From: an uncultured Marinomonas sp.
Lineage (GTDB): Bacteria > Pseudomonadota > Gammaproteobacteria > Pseudomonadales > Marinomonadaceae
Length of the DNA stretch: 64,000 bases
Direction of reading: 5' to 3'
Assembly: GCA_947493575.1 (NCBI GenBank)
Contig: CANLRQ010000016.1
Coordinates: 1-64,000, forward strand
Shown: piece after piece, positions 36,611 to 44,756 of the stretch
Numbering within the stretch: position 1 is the first letter of the stretch
Layout of the letters: each line of letters starts with the position of its first letter
Translations under genes and position numbers: made by a program
The notes under the pieces: generated by a model
What the model saw: the letters and a program-made list of their open reading frames with translations, nothing else
Database searches by the model: none
Told to the model about the DNA's origin: nothing

Positions 36611-36620
36611 TACAGAATAG

Positions 36621-36656
36621 AAAAATGCTCAGTGTTAAATTAAACTGAGCATTTTT
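36621..36656. terminator. Strong bidirectional terminator
   Basis: AAAAATGCTCAGT (36621-36633) and ACTGAGCATTTTT (36644-36656) form a perfect 13-bp stem with a 10-base loop; A and T tracts on either side fit both directions. It ends the FHA-kinase operon and the VOC gene on the other strand. Confidence 0.9.
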
Positions 36657-36709
36657 CGAATAGCATCAACAATAAGAAACAGGCTCAAACACTCGTGTTC
36701 AGTTGTTTT

Positions 36710-37063
36710 TTAAAGTAACTTCACAATATCGATTACATTATCAAATGGATCTAATATTTCCACGTAGTCTGCTACAGGGCAATATTGAATTTCTTCAGTT
36801 ACAAAACGAACGCCTTTACTCTTCAGTTTTTCCACATCTTCAACAATTGAATCTGTTTCTATATTAAGTACAAAACGCGCATTAGATTCAGTATTTTCAC
36901 TCTTTTCTATTTTATAAAAAATAATACGAAAATCGCCTTTTTTCACATGTAAAATTTCTGGCAAGAAGGTTTCATTTTCAATTTCAAAACCCAATGCATC
37001 ACAATAAAAAGATTTCGCGGCATCGAAATCCCAAACATTCAACTGCAGGCCAAACACCTTCAT
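36710..37063 (-). CDS. VOC-fold protein (glyoxalase/bleomycin-resistance-type)
   Basis: 117 residues from the ATG at 37063 (TAGGAG eight bases upstream; a TTG six bases earlier is in frame). The sequence has the two beta-alpha-beta-beta-beta halves of vicinal-oxygen-chelate proteins: LQLNVWDFDAAKSFYCDALGF, RFVLNIETDSI and DYVEILDPFDNVIDIV. The last carries the usual glutamate metal ligand. The family includes glyoxalases, dioxygenases and drug-binding proteins; substrate unknown. Single gene on the minus strand facing the FHA-kinase operon, so its link to the cluster is only by neighbourhood. Confidence 0.85.
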   Translation of the reverse strand: MKVFGLQLNVWDFDAAKSFYCDALGFEIENETFLPEILHVKKGDFRIIFYKIEKSENTESNARFVLNIETDSIVEDVEKLKSKGVRFVTEEIQYCPVADYVEILDPFDNVIDIVKLL

Positions 37064-37365
37064 AATCAACTCCTACTTTAAATATTACGATTACTAAAAT
37101 CATAAGCCAAAATGCTTACAATTACCGTTCATTTACTAGGGGCCTAGTCCATTGAGCCAACGCTAGACAATCATACTTCGCCCAATGGGGGATGAAAACC
37201 CCAGTGTTCTGTATAGAGGTGTAATCAACCGTATTTGAAAGTATGATGCTATTGTCGCACTATTTATCTACAAGCATCAGTTTAAACAAAAATACTGATC
37301 TAACACTTTGACTCTAACGTCACTCAATTAGGCCCCAAGCCGTTATCTTGTTAGGAGATATGGAA
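37064..37365. promoter_or_regulatory. Promoter region of the peptidase gene with palindromes
   Basis: No gene seen. ACTAGG-GG-CCTAGT (37135-37148) is a palindrome. ATCATACTT (37170-37178) and AAGTATGAT (37239-37247) are inverted arms that enclose a GTGTAAT heptamer (37219-37225), one half of the 17-bp element at 30283. These suggest transcription-factor binding; the factors are not known. Confidence 0.5.
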
Positions 37366-38445
37366 ATGACTCAACATTCTACAGACACTGCCACAAATAC
37401 CACCGCGCACCTAGGTTATTCGCCACAAGATTTAGCAGAAATGTATCAGTTCCCGCAGAATTTAGGGGAAGGTCAGACCGTCGGCATTTTAGCTTTAGGC
37501 GGTAAATTTAACTCAGAAGATTTGGCGCAGTTCTGCCAATTATTTAATCTGCCTCTTCCTGAAGTATCCATCGTAGGGACAATTCCTTCAAGCAACTCTA
37601 TTGCCGATCTTGAAACCAATGTTGACATTCAAATGGTGGCTGGTGCCGTACCCAAAGCAAAGATTGTTTTGTATTATGCAGACAGCTTCCAAGACGGTTT
37701 TCAAATGATCTTGGATGACCAAGAAAATAACGTCAATGTCGTCAGTACCAGTTGGGCCATTGGAGAAAAGTATTTGTCGCTCATTGCCAAAAAGCAATTA
37801 AAAGAGCGTTCAGCTCAATTAAATGAACGTAACATTACCCTTCTTGCTTCTTCAGGCGACAATGGCATTTATGAAGCAGGGGCCGCGCCATCCGAAGAAA
37901 AAATCGTTGGTATTAACCTTCCTGCAGGTTTAGAGCATGTTACCGCTTGCGGAGGAACAACACTGTTTAGAGATCAACCTGAAATCGTATGGCAAGGAAC
38001 ATGGGAAGGCTTCCAAGTTGCATCAGGAGGCTCATTCAGCAATGAAACGACAGCGCCCACGTACCAACATGCTGCACTTGAACACTATGCAAGGCTGAAC
38101 CCTGAGTACCCTATTGATAAAATAGCGACGCCAGATATATCCGCCAATGCCAGTAAAGAACATTTCAGCACAGTCATTTTTGAAGGCAAACAAACTCAAG
38201 CTTGGGGCACAAGTGCGGCTACCCCTTTATTGGCAGGGTTAATTGCACGCCTCAATCATGAATTAGGCTATTCTCTTGGTAACCTCAATGAAAAGCTTTA
38301 CCCATTGATGGGAAGCACCGCTTTCAATAGTGACATAACGGGCACTAATGGTAACCCGTCGGCGCCAAACTGGGACCCTTGCACTGGCTTAGGTTCACCT
38401 AATGGCATGGCATTATTGGATTTATTAAAGCAGCATAGCTCATAG
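37366..38445 (+). CDS. S53 (sedolisin-type) serine carboxyl peptidase without pro-domain
   Basis: 359 residues from the ATG at 37366, chosen because AGGAGA lies eight bases upstream; a TTG and an ATG are in frame just before. The mature S53 fold is nearly complete. The catalytic pair is E83 and D87 in ADLETNVDIQ, the oxyanion Asp165 in ASSGDNG, and the nucleophile Ser283 in WGTSAATP. Calcium-site aspartates are near D323 and D337 (NWDPCTGLG). Sedolisins are normally made with a signal peptide and a pro-domain of about 180 residues; both are absent here. It opens just where mature enzymes begin (LGYSPQDLAEMYQFP). It could be a cytoplasmic processing enzyme next to YcaO-TfuA. The last codons lie in a 7-bp tandem repeat. 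Confidence 0.92.
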   Translation: MTQHSTDTATNTTAHLGYSPQDLAEMYQFPQNLGEGQTVGILALGGKFNSEDLAQFCQLFNLPLPEVSIVGTIPSSNSIADLETNVDIQMVAGAVPKAKIVLYYADSFQDGFQMILDDQENNVNVVSTSWAIGEKYLSLIAKKQLKERSAQLNERNITLLASSGDNGIYEAGAAPSEEKIVGINLPAGLEHVTACGGTTLFRDQPEIVWQGTWEGFQVASGGSFSNETTAPTYQHAALEHYARLNPEYPIDKIATPDISANASKEHFSTVIFEGKQTQAWGTSAATPLLAGLIARLNHELGYSLGNLNEKLYPLMGSTAFNSDITGTNGNPSAPNWDPCTGLGSPNGMALLDLLKQHSS

Positions 38446-38510
38446 CTCATAGCTCATAGCTCATAGCTCATAGCTCATAGCTCATAGCTCATAGCTCATA
38501 GCTCATAGCT
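38434..38510. repeat. 7-bp tandem repeat (CATAGCT), eleven units
   Basis: Eleven exact copies of CATAGCT. The array begins in the last four codons of the peptidase gene and supplies its stop. As a pure, short-unit repeat it is likely to vary in copy number. Expansion would not alter the protein because the stop falls in the second unit. Confidence 0.95.
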
Positions 38511-38541
38511 AAAAAGACTGAATCATACAATTAAGGCTGTA

Positions 38542-38591
38542 AATGAATAAAACCAGAGCAAGCTCCACATTGTGCACTGGTTTTATTCATT
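38542..38591. terminator. Large inverted repeat between the peptidase and ycaO genes
   Basis: AATGAATAAAACCAG (38542-38556) pairs perfectly with CTGGTTTTATTCATT (38577-38591), a 15-bp stem with a 20-base loop. No long T-run follows, but TTTTATT is within the stem. It may end the peptidase transcript or regulate the ycaO transcript, whose ATG is 26 bases beyond. Confidence 0.7.
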
Positions 38592-38616
38592 CGATTGATA
38601 TTTTGAGACCCTTTAT

Positions 38617-39855
38617 ATGAAAGCGTACCGCACCGGCACCCACCGTACTGTGTCACCACAAACCACACTAGAAAGAATATCGCCTCACTTAGCTACTATG
38701 GGAATTACCCGTTTGGCGAATGTGACGGGCTTGGATAATATTGGTATACCCGTTATCACAGCCTGCCGCCCTAATGCCAAAGCGGTTGCGGTGTCCCAAG
38801 GGAAAGGCATTTCTGTCGCTGCGGCTAAAGCATCGGCGGCAATGGAAGCAATAGAAACCTATCATGCAGAAAACATTGATGTGCCTCTACGCTTTTGCAG
38901 CTATATTGAATTAGCCAAATCACAACCGATAACAGACCTTAGCCGTTTACCCGCCCTTGATGCGGTTCCATTTGATGCACATTCTCGAAGGTTATGGGCC
39001 GAAGCCTCCGTTTTGCAATCAGACGAAACGATGTATGTTCCTTATGATTTAGTCCATTGCGATTTCACCCTACCCTTACCTCAGGGAAGTGGCTGCTTTC
39101 AATTAAGCACCAATGGGTTGGCCTCTGGAAACACACTTGATGAAGCCGCCAGCCACGCCCTATGTGAACTCATAGAACGTGACGCCTTAAGCCTGTGGTC
39201 ATTTTTATCAAAAGAGCAAAAGACACAAAAGAAAGTTAATTTAAAGACAATTACCGATCCCACTATTTTATCTTTAATTAAACAAATCCATGATGCGGAT
39301 GTTATGTTAAGCATTTGGGATATTACTTCGGATATTAATATTCCTACCTTCATGGCGACGATTATGAATAATAAGGAAAGCCAACATAGACCGCTTTATC
39401 CCATGTCTGGCTCTGGCACACACCTTGATAAACACGTGGCCATCATGCGGGCCATTACCGAAGCGGTTCAAACACGCTTAACATTAATTTCTGGTTCACG
39501 TGATGATGCAAGTATTAAAGAGTATCAATCGTGGCAAAAAGTCGAATACCAGAAGCTTATGCGTTCGGGCTTAATGGACACCCCCTCCCACATAGATTTC
39601 AACTCCATTGTCAGTTGGGAACAGGATTCTATTGAGGAAGATTTAACGGTCTTAATCACGCAACTTAAAGACAAAAACCTGCCAACGCCACTTATGGTAG
39701 ATCTAACCAAAGCCGAATTTAACATCCCAGTAGTGAGAGTAATTGCACCTGGCCTTGAGGGTATCCATGATGTGCCCGGCTATGTGTTTGGCCAAAGAGC
39801 CAAAACCTTTGTAAAGCAAATGCAGTCTAATCAACAGGAGGAATTGGCCCTATGA
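38617..39855 (+). CDS. YcaO-domain protein (TfuA-associated)
   Basis: 412 residues. The YcaO fold is evident: an N-terminal ACRPNAKAVAVSQGKG, then AAKASAAMEAIETYHAE with the ATP/Mg-binding glutamates, and SHALCELIERDALSLW with ELxERD. It ends with PVVRVIAPGLEG and GYVFGQRA. YcaO enzymes use ATP to activate peptide amide bonds; with TfuA the known product is a thioamide, including on the protein McrA in archaea. The next gene is tfuA, overlapping by four bases (ATGA). No obvious short precursor peptide lies within 300 bases either side. Confidence 0.93.
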   Translation: MKAYRTGTHRTVSPQTTLERISPHLATMGITRLANVTGLDNIGIPVITACRPNAKAVAVSQGKGISVAAAKASAAMEAIETYHAENIDVPLRFCSYIELAKSQPITDLSRLPALDAVPFDAHSRRLWAEASVLQSDETMYVPYDLVHCDFTLPLPQGSGCFQLSTNGLASGNTLDEAASHALCELIERDALSLWSFLSKEQKTQKKVNLKTITDPTILSLIKQIHDADVMLSIWDITSDINIPTFMATIMNNKESQHRPLYPMSGSGTHLDKHVAIMRAITEAVQTRLTLISGSRDDASIKEYQSWQKVEYQKLMRSGLMDTPSHIDFNSIVSWEQDSIEEDLTVLITQLKDKNLPTPLMVDLTKAEFNIPVVRVIAPGLEGIHDVPGYVFGQRAKTFVKQMQSNQQEELAL

Positions 39856-40949
39856 GTATTATCGTGTTTGCAGGCCCCTCAATTGCTAAGACTCACGTTT
39901 TAGAGAGGCTGCCTCATGCAGATGTTCGCCCACCAGCAAAACAAGGTGACCTCTACCTTGCCACACAAGACAAACCTAAGCTGATACTTTTAATCGACGG
40001 TTTTTTTGAAAGCGTGCCCGCTGTTTGGCATAAAGAAATTCTCTATGCCATGTCTATTGGCATTCACGTCTATGGTAGCTCCAGTATGGGCGCATTACGA
40101 GCCGCTGAGCTTCACACATTTGGCATGGTTGGTGTTGGAAAAATTTTTGAGCATTTCGCGAATGATGAATGGGAAGACGATGATGAGGTCGCGTTAACTC
40201 ATGGACCTGCGGAACTCAACTATATGCCTGTCTCTAGAGCCATGGCCGATTTGCGTTATGATCTTAAAGGTGCGGTTGAACAAAATCTACTCTCTCAAAC
40301 TCAAGCACACGACATCACACACAAGCTGAAAGCCCTATGGTATCCAAACCGCTCTCACGAATCCTTACTGTCATTTGCAAAGAGTTTGCTCGATGAATCT
40401 CAATTGTCTGCATTAACCTTTTATTTAGCGAACCATTGCTCTTCGTTAAAAACAAAAGACGCAGAGTGTTTACTCAATAAAGTAGCTGATATGAATCTAG
40501 CAGAGTTACCAACAAAGGAGACTCACTTTGCACTTTATGAAAATGATGCATGGCAAACTTTAATAAATGATGTATCCAGTAGCCGCTTAACCAAAGTCAA
40601 AGTGGATTTACCTGCATCACTTGTTACAGACAACTTGACAGAAACAGACCCATTCACAGCAAAACTCAGAGCAAGAGCATTAGAACATGCTGAATCAATG
40701 GGTATCGATTCTCAAGAGTGGATTAGACCCGCGTTTAATAAAGTCGCAACAGGTTGGGGCTGTGTAGATGAAAATGGAGACATTCAGTTTGAGCAGGTTA
40801 GTAAAAAATTGCTCGCATTGTCTCTCACTACCAAACAATTTGATGCGTGGATTGAGCGAGAAGCCTTATTATTAGCCTATGCGGATCAGGTGGATATTCA
40901 AACTGAACACATTTTAGATGAGCAGTTAATTCGCCAAGAAACGAATTAG
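39852..40949 (+). CDS. TfuA-like protein, YcaO partner
   Basis: 365 residues. The N-terminal half is the TfuA core: IVFAGPSIAKTHVLERLPHADVRPPAKQGDL, then LILLIDGFFESVPAVWHKEIL and HVYGSSSMGALRAAEL, ending near DDDEVALTHGP. The C-terminal half is a less conserved helical region. TfuA proteins supply sulfur handling for YcaO-driven thioamide formation. GGAGG precedes the start, and the four-base overlap (ATGA) with the ycaO gene indicates a fixed pair. A terminator follows. Confidence 0.92.
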   Translation: MSIIVFAGPSIAKTHVLERLPHADVRPPAKQGDLYLATQDKPKLILLIDGFFESVPAVWHKEILYAMSIGIHVYGSSSMGALRAAELHTFGMVGVGKIFEHFANDEWEDDDEVALTHGPAELNYMPVSRAMADLRYDLKGAVEQNLLSQTQAHDITHKLKALWYPNRSHESLLSFAKSLLDESQLSALTFYLANHCSSLKTKDAECLLNKVADMNLAELPTKETHFALYENDAWQTLINDVSSSRLTKVKVDLPASLVTDNLTETDPFTAKLRARALEHAESMGIDSQEWIRPAFNKVATGWGCVDENGDIQFEQVSKKLLALSLTTKQFDAWIEREALLLAYADQVDIQTEHILDEQLIRQETN

Positions 40950-40990
40950 TATTTAGCAAACGTATTAGTCCCGCAAAGGGCTCTAGCAAT

Positions 40991-41027
40991 AAAAACCGTT
41001 ATTCTTTTTACAGATAACGGTTTTTTT
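40991..41027. terminator. Terminator between tfuA and the lodB-like gene
   Basis: ACCGTTAT (40995-41002) pairs with ATAACGGT (41014-41021), with a T-run (to 41027) on the plus strand and an A-run before it. It would end the ycaO-tfuA transcript and, on the other strand, the lodA-lodB transcript. Confidence 0.9.
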
Positions 41028-41044
41028 GTCTTGAGTTCAAGTGT

Positions 41045-42109
41045 TTATAAGTGCGCTTTCCAAAAATCCGTTTGATGGTGTTCATAGGCTTGTTGGTAAT
41101 ACTGTTGGCGTTTTTGCTTATAAATGTGCGCCACGTTTTCCAAGATTTTTCCGTATTGAGTTAATGCATTTTGCCTATCATTTCCTATTAAAGCCTTGTG
41201 CAACATGGCCGCTGTGGCGATGGCGTTATAGATTCCCTGTGAAGAGAGTGGATCAAAACTTACAGCCGCATCACCACAGGCAGCCCAGCTGTCACCATAA
41301 GGTGTGGTTAAGCGATTACTACGTGCATTATTTGCCTGTAACTTACTGTGGATAAAGCGCTCTAAAGGAAGATGTTTTGATAAAACGTGTGTCTGCGACA
41401 ATTCATCCAACCAGTGCCTAGGGTGCTTGGTAATGTTTCCAGCCAGACTCGCACTGGTGTGGAAAATAACCAGCAACTTTTGACTGGGTAATCGAGCCGC
41501 GTACCACCAACCATGCTCCTGACTTTCTATTAAAGTATTGGAAGTCATACTTTGATAACAATCACGATCAATATCAATTGAAGTCCATAAGGCAACTAAG
41601 GGTTCACCTTTTTCTTTTTCTAGGGATAAATGGCGAGACAATACACCACTTCGACCACTGGCATCTATGATGAAATCCGCATGTAGAGAACGTTTTTCGT
41701 CCGTTTCTAGTTCCCAACCATGGTCTTTTTTATACAAATTACTTAATCGGTCTAGAACAAAGGGGATGCCACTGTCTTTTGCTAAATGCAGCAAATCCGC
41801 TTCAAATTGCATTCTATCCAATCGCCAATCACATCCTTGTAGATGATTGATAAAGTCCTGTTGCTCATACCGACCAGCCCAATAGGATTCACTGCCTGCT
41901 ATCGCGCTGTGCTGACGATGATTTAATAAGGGTAAATCCAATTTTCGTAACAATCGATTGGTGGCAGCAGGCATAGACTCCCCTACTTTTTCATTCACTT
42001 GCGCAGGCTTGTCTAAAATTGCTACTTTCTTCCCTGATCGAGCCATTAATAGAGCAGAGACCAGTCCGGCTGGTCCCCCTCCTATCACGATTACATCAAA
42101 GGTATTCAT
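41045..42109 (-). CDS. LodB-like FAD-dependent protein (quinone cofactor maturation)
   Basis: 354 residues from the ATG at 42109, the first one before the FAD-binding motif (VIVIGGGPAGLVSALLMARSG). A longer frame runs back into the lodA-like gene and is unlikely. Other flavoprotein motifs are FIIDASGRSG and the CGDAAVSFDPLSSQG motif. LodB in Marinomonas mediterranea is needed to make the cysteine tryptophylquinone of LodA. It starts 13 bases after the lodA-like stop, the standard order lodA-lodB, so it very likely matures the neighbouring protein. Confidence 0.9.
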   Translation of the reverse strand: MNTFDVIVIGGGPAGLVSALLMARSGKKVAILDKPAQVNEKVGESMPAATNRLLRKLDLPLLNHRQHSAIAGSESYWAGRYEQQDFINHLQGCDWRLDRMQFEADLLHLAKDSGIPFVLDRLSNLYKKDHGWELETDEKRSLHADFIIDASGRSGVLSRHLSLEKEKGEPLVALWTSIDIDRDCYQSMTSNTLIESQEHGWWYAARLPSQKLLVIFHTSASLAGNITKHPRHWLDELSQTHVLSKHLPLERFIHSKLQANNARSNRLTTPYGDSWAACGDAAVSFDPLSSQGIYNAIATAAMLHKALIGNDRQNALTQYGKILENVAHIYKQKRQQYYQQAYEHHQTDFWKAHL

Positions 42110-42122
42110 AATAAACCGTAGA

Positions 42123-44099
42123 TTATTTTGTTGGTTTACGTTGACGCAGACGAATCGCATCATTCAGTTGCTCTTCGCTTGCCCAACCAGAATTGCGGAT
42201 TCTTTCCTCACGGATATTTGGTGCAACAGGAGCCACCGCTTTCAGCATTCTTGTAGCAGCCACTTCAGTATAACCATTACTTTCTACGTAAATTACCGCA
42301 GGGAAGTCCACATCGTTTTCAATGCCGGGGCGCGCTTCAATAATCCCTTGCTCCGCAAATTCGGCAATCATTCTATCCATTACTTGAGCAATACTCGGCT
42401 TGCCATCATCAGACTCTAAAGGTCTGTCAATAAATCGGTTCCAACTTAGGCGTCTGTTAAATGCCGCCACTCGATTGCTTCGAGGTTGATTGGTATCCAT
42501 CACAATGGCGTAATCCGCTTCTGATAAAATGGTATTTGGCACACGAGCAGGCCAGAAGCTCGGTTGATACAGATCAAAATCAGGATCATAACCCGCGCGA
42601 CAATAAGCCGTATCACCTTGCCAAGGCAGCCCCATCCAACGGGTTAATCCACCTGCTACTTGTGCATGCAATGGACCATCAATCGCTAATGCACTTTTTT
42701 GCGATAGACTAGCACCCCACTGATCGTCTTTTTCTGGAACAGCGCTTTGGCGAATCCTGAACGGCGCAGTGTACATAGTTGGATGACGCATCGGCCAAGT
42801 CATTTCACAACCGGGATGAAAAGCGTCGGCAAGACAGAAATGCATAGCCGCTTTGTTCAACATGTCCGGTTGTTCCGCGAGTGGAATGTCACTCAATGAG
42901 CCTGGCTCTTGATAGCTTGGATCCCAATCATCAATAAATTCACCTTGAGCCCAACGCTGTAAATGAAGTTGTTGTAACGAAGGCAATGCCAGCATGGTGT
43001 TAGGAGACTTTTGGAATAAATCACCACCAAAGTCATCTCCATATAACCATGGCCATAACCTTGGATCATTAATTTCCGGTTGATGAGGTCTGAAACTGTT
43101 TAAAATGACACGACGCAACTCATTATAAGGGTCTAATTGAGGGCTTACAGGGGCGGTAGATAATTTTTTCACAAATGTAGGATCATCAAAATTCATCTGA
43201 CCACCGCTACCAAAGAGAGCTGCAAAACCTTTATTTACCCATTGTAAGTTGGATAGGCGCTCTAGTTGAGGCAGAACATCCTTAGTAAAAGATGTGGTTT
43301 CTGGTACAGGTAACCAACCATTACTCACGTAAAGGTCAATCATTAGATCGTACATTGTGCGCCAACTCACCACATCAGGCGCATAATTAGGCGGTGTGCT
43401 AATCACCCATGCACCTTCAACTGGAATATCATTACCATCAATACTCACGGTCGCATTTACTGGCCCATCGGCAATATCATCATACCAATCAGGCGCATTA
43501 TTAAAGGAATCCCCATCTGCTGGGTCGTAAGGAGGCAAACCTGATGGCGATTTAGAAACCCCATGTCCCCCTAAAAATAACAGGCGACCTTCATCGTCTG
43601 TTTGCAGCTCTCCTAAATACACTTTTTCGCCTTTAAAAGAGCCGGTATTAAATTGGTACGCAGAACCGCTCATTGATACGCCACTGATGTTAACTTCATC
43701 AGGGGCAATGACTAATTCACTGCGATCATCCAAGGATATTTTTGGATTACGTCTTTTTACAACCAGATCTTTTGATTCAGGAATGTCCATTGCAGTGATA
43801 AAATGGAACCAATTGGCTTTGGTGTTTGCTACTTGTGCCGTCCAGCAAATATCAGCGTTGCTATTGGTTAATTCACTAACAACGTCTCCCGCAGCGTTAT
43901 AACCATAAATACGAAAACGCGCTGCTTGGCGTTTTAATGTTCCTTGAGGAGTGCGATAAAAGCTACTGGATTCAGCAGGAATTGCCGTTACTTCTGGGCC
44001 AATATAAAACTCGGTTTCAGCGTTGCCAACCCTAGACACCCCAATTCCAGGATAAATAGCCGCTTTAACAATCACCGTATCTTCAATGGTTTTATTCAC
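42123..44099 (-). CDS. LodA-like quinoprotein (amino-acid oxidase family)
   Basis: 658 residues, starting with GTG at 44099 (AAGGAG nine bases upstream). LodA-family oxidases contain a cysteine tryptophylquinone made from their own side chains. Segment FHPGCEMTWPMRHP contains C431. GLPWQGDTAYCRAGYD contains D496 and C500, which match by context the Asp512/Cys516 pair of Marinomonas LodA, while C431 would match Cys448. The partner tryptophan is W516 (SFWPARVPN) or W553 (LSWNRF); I cannot decide. Known members oxidise lysine or glycine, releasing hydrogen peroxide, and can be exported despite having no signal peptide. Substrate here unknown. Divergent from the 421-residue gene across a shared promoter region. 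Confidence 0.92.
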   Translation of the reverse strand: MNKTIEDTVIVKAAIYPGIGVSRVGNAETEFYIGPEVTAIPAESSSFYRTPQGTLKRQAARFRIYGYNAAGDVVSELTNSNADICWTAQVANTKANWFHFITAMDIPESKDLVVKRRNPKISLDDRSELVIAPDEVNISGVSMSGSAYQFNTGSFKGEKVYLGELQTDDEGRLLFLGGHGVSKSPSGLPPYDPADGDSFNNAPDWYDDIADGPVNATVSIDGNDIPVEGAWVISTPPNYAPDVVSWRTMYDLMIDLYVSNGWLPVPETTSFTKDVLPQLERLSNLQWVNKGFAALFGSGGQMNFDDPTFVKKLSTAPVSPQLDPYNELRRVILNSFRPHQPEINDPRLWPWLYGDDFGGDLFQKSPNTMLALPSLQQLHLQRWAQGEFIDDWDPSYQEPGSLSDIPLAEQPDMLNKAAMHFCLADAFHPGCEMTWPMRHPTMYTAPFRIRQSAVPEKDDQWGASLSQKSALAIDGPLHAQVAGGLTRWMGLPWQGDTAYCRAGYDPDFDLYQPSFWPARVPNTILSEADYAIVMDTNQPRSNRVAAFNRRLSWNRFIDRPLESDDGKPSIAQVMDRMIAEFAEQGIIEARPGIENDVDFPAVIYVESNGYTEVAATRMLKAVAPVAPNIREERIRNSGWASEEQLNDAIRLRQRKPTK

Positions 44100-44362
44100 A
44101 ATAACTCCTTAACGCATTATAAAAAAAGCAGAGGTTGATAGCAGAACTCTCATGCCAACTATCATTTAGACACTCTTTTCATTTAGACACACTTTTGCTA
44201 TTAATCAGACACAAAGTGCAAATAGAGAGTGTCATAAATAAAACTAGTTCTTTAGCTCTTTTTAGTCGATTACATCCTAGTACAGATACTTCTATAAACG
44301 GCTCCTATTAAATCTATAACTCATAATCCTTAGCTAATAATCAATAACCCCATAAACAAAAC

Positions 44363-44442
44363 GAGCAAATTGCTGCCAATTACACTAGAGCAAATTGCCG
44401 CCAATTACACTTGAAAGACACTTTCGTGTAATCCCGTGTAAT
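44363..44442. promoter_or_regulatory. ATTACAC/GTGTAAT heptamer cluster (candidate operator array)
   Basis: Two tandem 24-base units, GAGCAAATTGC(T/C)GCCAATTACACT, at 44363-44386 and 44388-44411, then GTGTAATCCCGTGTAAT at 44426-44442. This gives four heptamers, at 44379, 44404, 44426 and 44436. The last pair is the exact reverse complement of the element at 30283-30299. Placed about 340 bases from the lodA-like start and 315 from the 421-residue start. Confidence 0.7.
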
Positions 44443-44532
44443 CGCATTTCATGAATTTTCTTTTAAGATTAATGACCTATCTGGTATTACGTGATTTTTC
44501 TTGAAAGACTGTATTTTCACCTTTCAAATACA

Positions 44533-44566
44533 GAGAAATCTTTGCACCAAGTCGTACAAAGGTCTC
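44533..44566. repeat. Short degraded copy of the GAGACC element
   Basis: GAGAAATCTTTGCACCAAG joined directly to TCGTACAAAGGTCTC: the two inverted ends remain with almost no middle. Confidence 0.7.
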
Positions 44567-44756
44567 ACAGAGTATTTCATTTAAAAACCGTAAGCTAGGC
44601 AGTGCCTATTACCTTCCGGAAGAAGGCGCACTTCCAGAATTCAGTAAATTGAATTAGTTGGATGTCGATGTGTCAGGGTGAAATATTGTTAGATATGACA
44701 ATAGTGTAACGACACACAACCAACCACTTTTACTACTGTTTTTTTGGAGCGTTAGT

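Larger units (their letters stand above)
44100..44756. other. Divergent promoter region of the lodA-like and 421-residue genes
   Basis: 657 bases without a gene. It holds the heptamer cluster (44363-44442) and a degraded GAGACC element (44533-44566). Beyond these I see AT-rich sequence only. Confidence 0.7.

Noticed and set aside
37184-37234. 17-codon ORF upstream of the peptidase as a YcaO precursor peptide
   Set aside because: No RBS, and it contains no run of cysteine, serine or threonine of the kind expected in a core peptide.
38434-38510. CATAGCT repeats as a CRISPR-like or attachment array
   Set aside because: Units are seven bases with no spacers, so this is a simple tandem repeat.
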